In this document: positions 1 through 7,675 of the stretch, piece after piece
How positions within the stretch are numbered: position 1 is the first letter of the stretch
Layout: every line of letters begins with the position of its first letter
NCBI GenBank assembly: GCA_049610565.1
Contig: JBMYZR010000048.1
Span: 1 to 17,735, forward strand
Length of the DNA: 17,735 bases
Direction of reading: 5' to 3'
Source: UBA8752 sp049610565
GTDB lineage: Bacteria > Bacteroidota > Bacteroidia > Flavobacteriales_D > Sanyastnellaceae
Notes under the pieces: generated by a model
What the model was told of the DNA's origin: nothing
Database searches by the model: none
What the model saw: the letters and a program-made list of their open reading frames with translations, nothing else
Position numbers and translations under genes: made by a program

Positions 1-1198
1 AGGGGTTCCTCCCGTGCAGCGTAGATGGGAAGGAGGATGCAGAGGTCCAATTCGGAGAGGGCAGAAGCGAATTCGTCGAGGAAGTCGCGGGTCCTGGAAA
101 ACAGGTGCGGCTGGAAGACGCCGACGAGGCGACGACCGGCGTAGGCGCTCCGGGCCGCGGCAATGGTGCTGGCGATTTCGCTGGGGTGGTGGGCATAGTC
201 GTCGATGACGGTCAGCGAGGGGCTGTCNNNNNNNNNNAGGCCGGTGAGAGTCCGGCCCGTGCAGCGAGAATGGCCGCCGCCGTGGCGTTGGCGGCGTTGT
301 GGGCCCCGGGCATGGACCAGCGGACTTCGACCGGGTCATGGCCGTTGAGGTGCAGCTGGAAGGTGCAGTCGCCTGCCGATCCGGAGGGGGCGGAATGGCC
401 GCCTTCCCATCCCTCGGGCAGGTCGGTCCTCGCACTGAGGGCGCCGTAGCAGGTGTGGTCGGGCGGCGTGTGTCCCGTGGCGGTGAAGGCCGCGGCCACA
501 GCCTCGTGAAGGATCAATCCGCCCGGACCCACCTGACGGCCGAATTCGACCATGGCCGCGTGGAGGGCCTGCTCGGTGCCGTAGATGTCGAGGTGGTCGG
601 CATCGGCCGAGGTGATGACGGCATGGGTCGGGTGCAGGGTGAGGAAGCTGCGGTCGAATTCGTCGGCTTCCACCACGGTCCAAGGCGCGGGGCCTTCCTT
701 TCCGGCGGCCTCTGCGAGCAGGAGGTTGGAGCCTGTGGAGCGGGCGATGCCGCCGAGGAAGGCGTCGACGGGGGTGCCGTCCTGATGCAGCAGGTGGGCG
801 AGCAGCGTCGAGGTGGTGGTCTTGCCGTGCGTGCCCGCCACGGCGAGGAGGGGGCGATCCGCGGTCAGTTTGCCGAGGAGTTCGGCGCGCTTGAGGACCG
901 GGAACCCGGCGTCGCGCAACAGGGCGAGCAGCGGGAAGTCGTCGGGAACGGCCGGGGTGCGGATGACGGTCCACCGGTCCGTGCGGCCTGCATCGAGGTC
1001 GGCGAGGAGGCTGGCGGGCAGGGCGGAGCGATCGCCGGAGGTGTCCACCGGAATGCCTTCTTCAACGAGGGCGCGGGTCAGGGCGGTTTCCGTTCGGTCA
1101 TGGCCGGCGACGGTGGCCCCGTGGTGGCGGTACCACCGGGCGAGAGCACTCATGCCGATGCCGCCGATGCCGAGGAAGAACAGCTGCACGTCCTGCAT
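1..1198 (-). CDS. murC: UDP-N-acetylmuramate--L-alanine ligase MurC (C-terminus cut by window edge, interrupted by N gap)
   Basis: Cytoplasmic ATP-dependent ligase that adds L-alanine to UDP-MurNAc, the first step of the peptidoglycan stem peptide. The N-terminal Rossmann motif FLGIGGIGMSALA is at residues 8-20, the ATP P-loop AGTHGKTTTS at 121-130, the EADEFDRSFL segment at 177-186, ADADHLDIYG at 198-207 and the GAHNAANA motif at 298-305. After the ten Ns the reading resumes in another frame (first codon at 227) with the C-terminal domain: DDYAHHPSEI, then FQPHLFSRTRDF, then YAAREEP at the edge. The family is about 450-480 residues; roughly 320 precede the gap and 75 follow it. The apparent frame change is an assembly artefact, not a pseudogene, because both halves are well conserved. 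The start ATG shares its A with the murG stop (TGATG), so translation is probably coupled. It is the last dcw gene visible; ftsQ, ftsA and ftsZ would be expected further left. Confidence 0.95.
228..237. other. Assembly gap (10 Ns) inside murC
   Basis: Ten undetermined bases. The murC reading frame before the gap (codon start at 238) and after it (codon start at 227) disagree, so ten is a placeholder. To restore the frame the real number of missing bases must leave remainder 2 on division by 3. Comparison with remembered MurC sequences suggests about 22-26 codons are missing, including the conserved G-x-x-R-R-F segment between the ATPase and C-terminal domains. Confidence 0.95.
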
Positions 1199-2358
1199 CA
1201 GCCGCGGGTGTCGAGGGAGAGGACGGAGAGGACTTCGTCGACCACGCGGTCGGCGGCGTCGGGCCGGGCGGTCCGGGCCATGGCGGTGGACAGGGCTCGG
1301 CAGGTCTCCGGGTCATCGAGGAGCTGGCGGACTTCCGCGCCGAGCGTCTCCACGATGCGGTCGTCCGGGATGAGCACGGCGCCGTCCCGGTCCACGACCG
1401 ACAGGGCGTTCTTGGTCTGGTGGTCCTCTGCGACGTGCGGGGAGGGGACCAAGAGAGTGGGTTTGCCCACCAGGCCGAGCTCGGCAATGGACATGGCGCC
1501 CGCCCGGCTCGCAATGAGGGTGGCCGCGTCGTACGCAAGGTCCATGCGGTCGATGAAGCCGCGCACCACCACCCCGGGGTCGCCGTGCTGCGTGGCCCAC
1601 GTGACCTGTTCGTCGGCGTAGCGGCCTCCGCATTGCCACAGGACCTGGAAGCCCTTGTCGGCCAAGGACCCGGATTCGAGCAGGGCGCGGACGGCGCGGT
1701 TCATGCTGGCGGCCCCGAGGCTGCCTCCGAGGATGAGCAGGACGGGCGCCCCTTCCGCGAGTCCGAAGTGGCGGCGCGCTTCCGCATCGCCGGCCGCGTC
1801 TGCGGGAGCTGTGGCGTCGCCGTGCCCAAGGCGGGCGATGAGTCCGGCGCGCAGCGGGTTGCCGGTTTGGACGATTTTTTCGGCGGGGAACCAGCGGTCG
1901 AGGCCCGGGAAGCCGGCGCACACGCGGTCGACGTGCCGGGCCAGCAGCCGGTTGGTGATGCCCGGAAACCCATTCTGCTCCTGGATGACCGTGGGGATGC
2001 CGGCCTTGGCCGCCGCCCAGAGGAGCGGGCCGCTGGCGAACCCGCCGACGCCGATGGCCACATCCGGTTTGAACCGCCGCACGATCCGTCGGCTCATCCA
2101 CAGCGAGCGGAGGAGCCTGAACGGGAACAGCAGGTTCCGGGCAGAGAGCTTGCGGTCGATGCCCGTGATGGGCAACCCGGTGATCGTATGTCCGGCGGCC
2201 GGGACGCGCTCCATTTCCATGCGGCCCCGGGCCCCGACGAACTCGATGACCACATCGGGTCGGCGGGCCGTGAGCGCTTCGGCGATGGCCAGCGCCGGGT
2301 GGATGTGGCCACCGGTGCCTCCACCGGAGATCAGGACGCGCAGCGGGCGGTCAGGCAT
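1198..2358 (-). CDS. murG: UDP-N-acetylglucosamine--undecaprenyl-PP-MurNAc-pentapeptide transferase MurG
   Basis: Peripheral membrane GT28 glycosyltransferase on the cytoplasmic face that adds GlcNAc to lipid I to make lipid II. The glycine-rich loop ISGGGTGGHIHPALAIAEAL is at residues 10-29 and the GVGGFASGP segment at 103-111. The acceptor-side EQNGFPGITNRLLA motif is at 127-140. The second-domain loop LGGSLGAASMN is at 210-220 and the UDP-GlcNAc-binding SRAGAMSIAELGLVGKPTLL at 284-303, followed by AEDHQTKNA at 310-318. At 386 residues it is slightly long for the family; an Ala/Asp-rich stretch near residues 179-195 between the two domains may account for this. Its start lies 8 bp inside ftsW and its stop overlaps murC, so it belongs to the coupled dcw operon. 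Missing residues or frameshifts were not seen. Confidence 0.97.
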   Translation of the reverse strand: MPDRPLRVLISGGGTGGHIHPALAIAEALTARRPDVVIEFVGARGRMEMERVPAAGHTITGLPITGIDRKLSARNLLFPFRLLRSLWMSRRIVRRFKPDVAIGVGGFASGPLLWAAAKAGIPTVIQEQNGFPGITNRLLARHVDRVCAGFPGLDRWFPAEKIVQTGNPLRAGLIARLGHGDATAPADAAGDAEARRHFGLAEGAPVLLILGGSLGAASMNRAVRALLESGSLADKGFQVLWQCGGRYADEQVTWATQHGDPGVVVRGFIDRMDLAYDAATLIASRAGAMSIAELGLVGKPTLLVPSPHVAEDHQTKNALSVVDRDGAVLIPDDRIVETLGAEVRQLLDDPETCRALSTAMARTARPDAADRVVDEVLSVLSLDTRG

Positions 2359-3574
2359 GGGCGCTTCGGGTGGCCGGTTGGGGGTCGAGGGTCCGGGCGT
2401 GGCGCGGTCCCGGGGTGTCGATGGGCTCGGCGGCCTCGGGATCGGTGAGGGACCGGCTGACGGCGAGGATCATGCCCAGGGCGATGCAGGTGACCACGAT
2501 GGAGGTGCCGCCCATGGACACGAGGGGCAGCGGTTGACCGGTCATGGGCAGGAGCTGGACGGCCACGCCCATGTTGACCAGGGCCTGGAAGGTCAGCATC
2601 AGGCCCAATCCGATGGCGAGCAGACTGCCGAAGGGCCGCGTGCATTGGTTGCCGATGCGGATGGCCCGCGAAAACAGGATGAGGTAGAGCAGCACGAGGC
2701 CGAAACCGCCGAGGATCAGGCCCCACTCTTCGATGATGAAGGCGTAGATCATGTCGGCGTAGGCGACGGGCATGGCGTTGCGGCTGACGCCGGAAGCGGG
2801 CCCCTGCGGAAGGAGTCCGCCTTGGTGGATGGCCTGGAGGGCAAAGTCGATTTGCGTGGAGTCCGAACCGCCTTCACCGCCGAAGAAGCCGGTGGCCCGG
2901 GCCACCCAGGTGTTGAAGCGCGGAAACAGGCCCGGGGCCAATGCGCCGAGGGACAGGATGCCGAGCAGCGCGCTGAACCCGAGGCCCACGATGATGCCGA
3001 GGTTGCGCGCCGGCACGCCGGCGATGACCATGAGCAGGAAGCACACGAAGGCGAGCAGCGCAGCGGTGGAGAAGTCGGCCGGGAGGATCAGCGCGCAGGT
3101 GGTCGCCACATAGAGCAGGATGGGCTGAACCCCCTTGCGGAAGTCGTGCAGGAACAGGCGGTTGCGGTCGAGCATCCTCGCGACGTAGGCCACGAGGGCC
3201 ACCTTGGCGAGGTCGGAGGGTTGGAAGCGAAAGCCGGCAATGTCCACCCAGCGCCGGGCATCGTTGACCTCGGATCCCACCAGCAGGGCCATGAGCAAAA
3301 GCCCGAGGCTGATGTGGATGCCCAGTTGACTGAGCCGCGAGAACCAGGCAAACTTCATGCGGTGCACCGCCCACATCAACCCGAGTCCCACACCGAGGAA
3401 GGTGGTGTGCTTCAGGAGGATGCCCACGGAGTCACCGCCCGCCCGCCAGGCGAGGGTGGCGCTGGCCGAGTAGACGCTCACCATGGACGTGAGCACCAGC
3501 AGGAAGACCACGACCCAGATGACGCGGTCGCCCCGGAGGTGTTCGGTCAGGAAATCGACGAACCGCCCGGTCAT
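2351..3574 (-). CDS. ftsW: Septal peptidoglycan polymerase / SEDS protein FtsW
   Basis: Multi-pass inner-membrane SEDS-family glycosyltransferase that polymerises lipid II at the division site together with the FtsI transpeptidase. The predicted 407-residue protein has a short cytoplasmic N-terminus followed by about ten hydrophobic segments. Family landmarks are ARRWVDIAGFRFQPSDLAK in the first third, ADFSTAALLAF (position of the catalytic Asp loop), YADMIYAFIIEEWGL, and the C-terminal GQPLPLVSMGGTS, which matches the family GxPLPFxSxGGxS motif. I chose ATG at 3574, one base after the murD stop, over a longer open frame to 3676, because the extra 34 residues are low-complexity and overlap murD. 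The C-terminal tail (about 40 residues, Pro/Arg/Thr-rich) looks unstructured. It overlaps murG by 8 bp. Distinguishing FtsW from RodA rests on its dcw location. Confidence 0.95.
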   Translation of the reverse strand: MTGRFVDFLTEHLRGDRVIWVVVFLLVLTSMVSVYSASATLAWRAGGDSVGILLKHTTFLGVGLGLMWAVHRMKFAWFSRLSQLGIHISLGLLLMALLVGSEVNDARRWVDIAGFRFQPSDLAKVALVAYVARMLDRNRLFLHDFRKGVQPILLYVATTCALILPADFSTAALLAFVCFLLMVIAGVPARNLGIIVGLGFSALLGILSLGALAPGLFPRFNTWVARATGFFGGEGGSDSTQIDFALQAIHQGGLLPQGPASGVSRNAMPVAYADMIYAFIIEEWGLILGGFGLVLLYLILFSRAIRIGNQCTRPFGSLLAIGLGLMLTFQALVNMGVAVQLLPMTGQPLPLVSMGGTSIVVTCIALGMILAVSRSLTDPEAAEPIDTPGPRHARTLDPQPATRSAHA

Positions 3575-3575
3575 C

Positions 3576-4937
3576 TCAGAGGGAACGGACGCCGCCCTTG
3601 AAGCGCAGGCCGCGTTCCTCGTAGGAGGAGAAGAGGTCGAAGCTGGCGCAGGCCGGCGACAGGAGGACCGCGTCACCGGGCTGGGCGACGTTGTAGCCGA
3701 GGATGGCCGCTTCTTCCGCGCTCTCCACCTCGAGGATGCGGGAGACGGCGGTGCCGAAGGTGGCCTTGAGCTTGGCGTTGTCCTTGCCCAGGCAAATGAG
3801 GGTGTGCACCTTCTCTCCGACGAGCGGGATCAGCTCGGTGTAGTCGTTGCCCTTGTCCACGCCGCCGGCGATCCAGACGGTGGGGCGTGTCATGCTGTCG
3901 AGGGCGTACCAGGCGGCGTTGACGTTGGTGGCCTTGCTGTCGTTGATGAAGCGGATGCCGTTGACATCGGCCACGCGCTCGAGGCGGTGCTCGAGGTTGC
4001 GGAAGTGCTGCAGGCCTTCGCGCAGGTCGGCGTCATTGAGGTCAAACAGCCGGGCGGCGACTCCGGCGGCCATGGAGTTGTAGAGGTTGTGTTTGCCTTG
4101 AAGGGCGAGTTCCTGGATGCTCATGATCAGGGAGGGGTTGTGGAAGGTGAATCGTTGTGTATCGAGGGAATGGGCTGCGGTGGCCGGCTGGCCGGCAGCG
4201 GGGGTGTCCACGGTGATTTCGTGGACCGTCGCGGCCGTGTCCCGCCGGGCGCGCAGGTTGCGCAGGCCGGGGTCGTCGGCGTTGACGATGAGGTGGTCGT
4301 CGGCCGTTTGGCGCGACGTGATGTTCCATTTGGCATCCCCGTATCCGTCGACGTCGCCGTGGCGGTCGAGGTGGTCGGGGGTGAGGTTGAGCAGGAGGGC
4401 GACGTCCGGTCGGAAGTCGACGGTGTCCTCGAGCTGGAAGCTGGAGGCCTCCACGACCCAGATGTCGCGGTCGCCTTCTGGCCGCTGGCGGGCGTCGGCC
4501 ACGGCGCCGGCGAAGCTGTCGCCGATGTTGCCGGCGCATCCGGCATCGAGGCCGCCGGTCACGAGCAGGTGGTGCAGCAGGCCCGTGGTGGTGGTCTTGC
4601 CGTTGGTGCCGGTCACCGCGGCGATGCGGCCGCCGGTGTGGCGGGCGGCAAACTCGAGCTCGCCGATGACCTCGATGCCGGCCTCGAGTGCCCATTGCAC
4701 CGGGGGTGCCGTCGGCGGAACGCCGGGCGACTTGACCAGCAGATCACAGGCGGTCAGGGCGGCGCGGTCGTGTCCGCCCTCTTCGACCTCGACGCCGAGT
4801 GCGGCGAGCCGATGCTTGCGCTCGGCTTGCACTGCGCCCGCGTCCGTGACCCGGCAGGACACGCCGAGGCTGTGGCACAGCTTGGCTGCCCCTTCACCGC
4901 TCTCGCCGGCTCCGAGTATGGTCACGCGGTCGTGCAT
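3576..4937 (-). CDS. murD: UDP-N-acetylmuramoyl-L-alanine--D-glutamate ligase MurD
   Basis: Cytoplasmic Mur ligase that adds D-glutamate to UDP-MurNAc-L-Ala. The 453-residue protein opens with the Rossmann-like VTILGAGESGEGAAKL at residues 5-20. The P-loop VTGTNGKTTTTGLL is at 108-121. It continues with GNIGDSF, EASSFQLED, LLNLTPDHLDRHG, the GKHNLYN motif, NDSKATNVNAAWYAL, AGGVDKGNDY and the C-terminal LLSPACASFDLFSSYEERG, all in family order. The start at 4937 shares its A with the mraY stop (TGATG); the open frame continues upstream to 5291, but that part overlies mraY and has no family similarity. Only one base separates its stop from the ftsW start. The ESG form of the glycine loop is what I associate with Bacteroidota MurD. 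Confidence 0.96.
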   Translation of the reverse strand: MHDRVTILGAGESGEGAAKLCHSLGVSCRVTDAGAVQAERKHRLAALGVEVEEGGHDRAALTACDLLVKSPGVPPTAPPVQWALEAGIEVIGELEFAARHTGGRIAAVTGTNGKTTTTGLLHHLLVTGGLDAGCAGNIGDSFAGAVADARQRPEGDRDIWVVEASSFQLEDTVDFRPDVALLLNLTPDHLDRHGDVDGYGDAKWNITSRQTADDHLIVNADDPGLRNLRARRDTAATVHEITVDTPAAGQPATAAHSLDTQRFTFHNPSLIMSIQELALQGKHNLYNSMAAGVAARLFDLNDADLREGLQHFRNLEHRLERVADVNGIRFINDSKATNVNAAWYALDSMTRPTVWIAGGVDKGNDYTELIPLVGEKVHTLICLGKDNAKLKATFGTAVSRILEVESAEEAAILGYNVAQPGDAVLLSPACASFDLFSSYEERGLRFKGGVRSL

Positions 4938-6175
4938 CAACGGACCTTGAGGGTGACGATGGTGACGACGGCCAGCAGGATGCCGACGATCCAGAACCGG
5001 GCGGTGATCTTGCTCTCCGGCATGCCGCCCTTCTGGTAGTGGTGGTGCAGGGGCGACATCCGGAAAATCCGCCGGCCCTCGCCGTACTTCTTCTTGGTGT
5101 GGCGGAACCAGGCCACCTGGAGCACCACGCTGAGGTTCTCGATGAGGAAAATCCCGCAGAGCACGGGGATCAGCAGCTCCTTGCGGATGGCGATGGCGAA
5201 CGTGGCGATGATGCCGCCGAGCGCGAGGCTGCCCGTGTCGCCCATGAAGACCTGGGCGGGGAAGGCGTTGTACCAGAGGAAGCCGATGCACGCGCCCACG
5301 AAGGCGGCGATGAACACCACGAGTTCGCCGCTGTCCGGGATGAACAGGACGTTGAGGTAGTCACTGAAGACGGCGTTGCCAGAGACGTAGGCCAGGATGG
5401 CGAGGGTCAATCCGATGATGGCGCTCGTTCCCGTGGCCAAACCGTCCATGCCGTCGGTGAGGTTGGCCCCGTTGGAAACGGCGGTCACGATGAAGACCAC
5501 GATGAGCGCGAAGACGGCGAACTGCGCCCACGGGGAGTCCGTGGCCCAATCGGTCAGCCGGGCGTAGTCGAATTCATTGTCCTTGACAAACGGAATGGTC
5601 GTCTTGAGCGAACGGCGCTCGACGCGCACCCATCCGTCACCGTCCGTGTCCTCCACGCCTTGGGCGATCGCCTCCGCTGCGGTGGCCGGCACGGCTTCCT
5701 TGACCCGCACCTGCGGACTCCAGAAGAGCATGGTGGCGACAAGGAGGCTGGCGGCCACCTGGCCCACGACCTTGAATTTGCCGGCGAGTCCTTCTTTGTT
5801 CTTCAGGAAGACTTTGATGTAGTCGTCGATGAAGCCGATGCCGCCGAGCAGGACGGTGACCAGCAGCATGCACTGGATGTAGATGTTGGTCAGGTCGGCC
5901 AGCAGCAGGGTCGGAACGAGGATGGCGCTCAGGATGATGATGCCACCCATCGTGGGCGTGCCCTGCTTTTGCAATTGGCCCTCCAGACCGAGGTCCCGGA
6001 CGATTTCGCCTACCTGCTTCAGCTGGAGCCACTCGATGATGCGCTTGCCCACGAGGATGGAGACCAGCAGGGAGAGCAGGGCGGCGCCGGCCGCACGGAA
6101 GCTGATGTACTGGAACAGGCCGGCTCCCGGGACGTCCGCAATCTGCTGGAGATGGTCGAAGAGGTGATACAGCAT
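4937..6175 (-). CDS. mraY: Phospho-N-acetylmuramoyl-pentapeptide-transferase MraY
   Basis: Integral membrane enzyme that transfers phospho-MurNAc-pentapeptide to undecaprenyl phosphate, giving lipid I. Family motifs of the 412-residue protein: QGTPTMGG at 71-78, the Asp-Asp pair in GFIDDYIKVF at 117-118, NGANLTDGMDGLA at 235-247, FMGDTGSLALGG at 310-321 and PLHHHYQKGG at 375-384. About ten hydrophobic segments are visible. Between the fourth and fifth there is a long polar insertion (about residues 155-215), longer than in E. coli MraY (about 360 residues). The SLKTTIPFVKDNEFDY part of this insertion is what I recall from Bacteroidota MraY; the preceding DTDGDG at 176-181 is more distinctive. 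By the known topology this loop should face the periplasm. The gene begins 3 nt after the murE stop and overlaps murD by one base. Confidence 0.97.
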   Translation of the reverse strand: MLYHLFDHLQQIADVPGAGLFQYISFRAAGAALLSLLVSILVGKRIIEWLQLKQVGEIVRDLGLEGQLQKQGTPTMGGIIILSAILVPTLLLADLTNIYIQCMLLVTVLLGGIGFIDDYIKVFLKNKEGLAGKFKVVGQVAASLLVATMLFWSPQVRVKEAVPATAAEAIAQGVEDTDGDGWVRVERRSLKTTIPFVKDNEFDYARLTDWATDSPWAQFAVFALIVVFIVTAVSNGANLTDGMDGLATGTSAIIGLTLAILAYVSGNAVFSDYLNVLFIPDSGELVVFIAAFVGACIGFLWYNAFPAQVFMGDTGSLALGGIIATFAIAIRKELLIPVLCGIFLIENLSVVLQVAWFRHTKKKYGEGRRIFRMSPLHHHYQKGGMPESKITARFWIVGILLAVVTIVTLKVR

Positions 6176-6178
6176 CGA

Positions 6179-7675
6179 TCAGCGGGTGAAGGCGTTGAGG
6201 GACTCGGACAGCACGGCCACATCGTCGAAGGGCAGGCGCTCCCCGGCGATGTCCTGGTATTTCTCGTGGCCCTTGCCGGCGACGAGGATGACGTCTCCGG
6301 GCTGGGCCTGCATGCAGGCGGAGCGGATGGCTTCGGCGCGGTCGGCGTTGGCCGTCACCTTGCGCATCTGCACGGGGTCGAGGCCGTCGCGCATTTCGGC
6401 GATGATGGCGGCGGGGTCCTCGCTTCGGGGGTTGTCCGAGGTGAGGATGACGAGGTCGGCGAGGTCGGCCGCGGTGCGGGCCATGACGGGGCGCTTGGTC
6501 CGGTCGCGGTCACCGCCGCATCCCACGACGCACAGGATGCGGGCCTCGCCGGCGGCGCCTGCGGCAGGGCCGGCAGCGCGCACGGTGCGGAGGGTGTTCA
6601 GGACCTTGCCGAGTGCATCGGGGGTGTGCGCGTAGTCGACGATGGCGTGGACGTCCCCCTTGCCGGCCCGCACCTGCTGCATGCGTCCGGGTGGCGCGTC
6701 AAGCAGGGAGAGGTGGGTCAGCGTGTCCATGGCGTTCCAGCCGAGCTCGCGGGCGACGGCGTAGACCGCGGTCAGGTTGGACGCGTTGAAGTCGCCGATC
6801 AGGCGGGTGTAGAGGTCCTGGCCGTCGAGGTGGATCTGCAGGCCGCCGAGGCCGTTCTCCACGATGCGCGCCTTGTGGTCGGCCACCTGTTGGGTGCCAT
6901 AGGTCACGACCCGGGCGCGGGTGTTCTGGACCATGGTCTCGTGGTGGCGCGCGTCGGCGTTGGTCAGGGCGAAGGCCGTGGCGGGGAGCCGGTCAAACAG
7001 GGACTTCTTGGCGCCGATGTAGGCGTTGAAATCCCCGTGGTAATCAAGGTGGTCGTGGGTGATGTTGGTGAACACGCCTCCGGCCAATTGGCTGCCCGCC
7101 AGGCGGTGCTGGTCGAGCGCGTGGGAGCTGGCCTCCATGAAGCAGTGCGTGCAGCCCGCGTCGAGCATGTCGGCAAAGAGCTTCTGCAGGCCCACGGGGT
7201 CAGGCGTCGTGTGGGTGGCCGGCACCACACGGTCGTTGATGCGGTTTTCGACGGTGCTGACCAGGCCGGCCTTGCGGTCGAAGAGGCGGGCGAGGCGGTG
7301 CAGCAGTGTGGCCACCGTGGTTTTGCCGTTGGTGCCTGTGATGGCGACGACCTTCAGCCGTTCGGTGGGGTTGTCGTGGAAGTTGGCGGCGAGGTGGCCG
7401 AGGGCGGACCGGGCGTTGTCGACCTGGATGTACACCACCTGGTCGGTGCGGTCCTCCGGCGCCGGCAGGCGTTCGCAGACCACGGCAGCAGCGCCCGCCC
7501 GGACGGCGCCCGGGATGTGGTCGTGTCCGTCCACGGCGGTCCCGGCGATGGCCACGAAGCACCCGAACGGCTTGACCTGCCGGCTGTCGGCCACCACCGA
7601 TTCCACGGCGATGTGCGTCGAGCCGATGACTTCGGAGATCCGGGCTCCGTAGAGGATGTCCTTCAGGATCTTCAT
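6179..7675 (-). CDS. murE: UDP-N-acetylmuramoyl-L-alanyl-D-glutamate--2,6-diaminopimelate ligase MurE
   Basis: Cytoplasmic Mur ligase that adds the third residue of the stem peptide. The 498-residue protein carries the N-terminal UDP-substrate domain (DSRQVKPFGCF at 30-40) and the ATP loop ITGTNGKTTVATLL at 112-125. EASSHALDQHRLAG is at 181-194 and THDHLDYHG at 206-214. IGAKKSLFD at 220-228 contains the position of the carbamylated lysine. YAHTPDALGKVL is at 348-359. The specificity motif DNPRSEDP at 414-421 is the form that predicts meso-diaminopimelate rather than lysine, followed by AGKGHE at 466-471. ATG at 7675 overlaps the ftsI stop as ATGA; the open frame continues far upstream but only as a shadow of ftsI. 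The DAP motif indicates a Gram-negative-type peptidoglycan. Confidence 0.96.
   Translation of the reverse strand: MKILKDILYGARISEVIGSTHIAVESVVADSRQVKPFGCFVAIAGTAVDGHDHIPGAVRAGAAAVVCERLPAPEDRTDQVVYIQVDNARSALGHLAANFHDNPTERLKVVAITGTNGKTTVATLLHRLARLFDRKAGLVSTVENRINDRVVPATHTTPDPVGLQKLFADMLDAGCTHCFMEASSHALDQHRLAGSQLAGGVFTNITHDHLDYHGDFNAYIGAKKSLFDRLPATAFALTNADARHHETMVQNTRARVVTYGTQQVADHKARIVENGLGGLQIHLDGQDLYTRLIGDFNASNLTAVYAVARELGWNAMDTLTHLSLLDAPPGRMQQVRAGKGDVHAIVDYAHTPDALGKVLNTLRTVRAAGPAAGAAGEARILCVVGCGGDRDRTKRPVMARTAADLADLVILTSDNPRSEDPAAIIAEMRDGLDPVQMRKVTANADRAEAIRSACMQAQPGDVILVAGKGHEKYQDIAGERLPFDDVAVLSESLNAFTR

Noticed and set aside
228..237. murC as a frameshifted pseudogene
   Set aside because: The frame change coincides exactly with the N run and both flanks keep all conserved motifs.
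1655..3601. Plus-strand open frame (648 codons) opposite murG and ftsW
   Set aside because: Antisense shadow of two membrane-associated enzymes; the His/Asp/Glu-rich sequence is the complement of hydrophobic codons.
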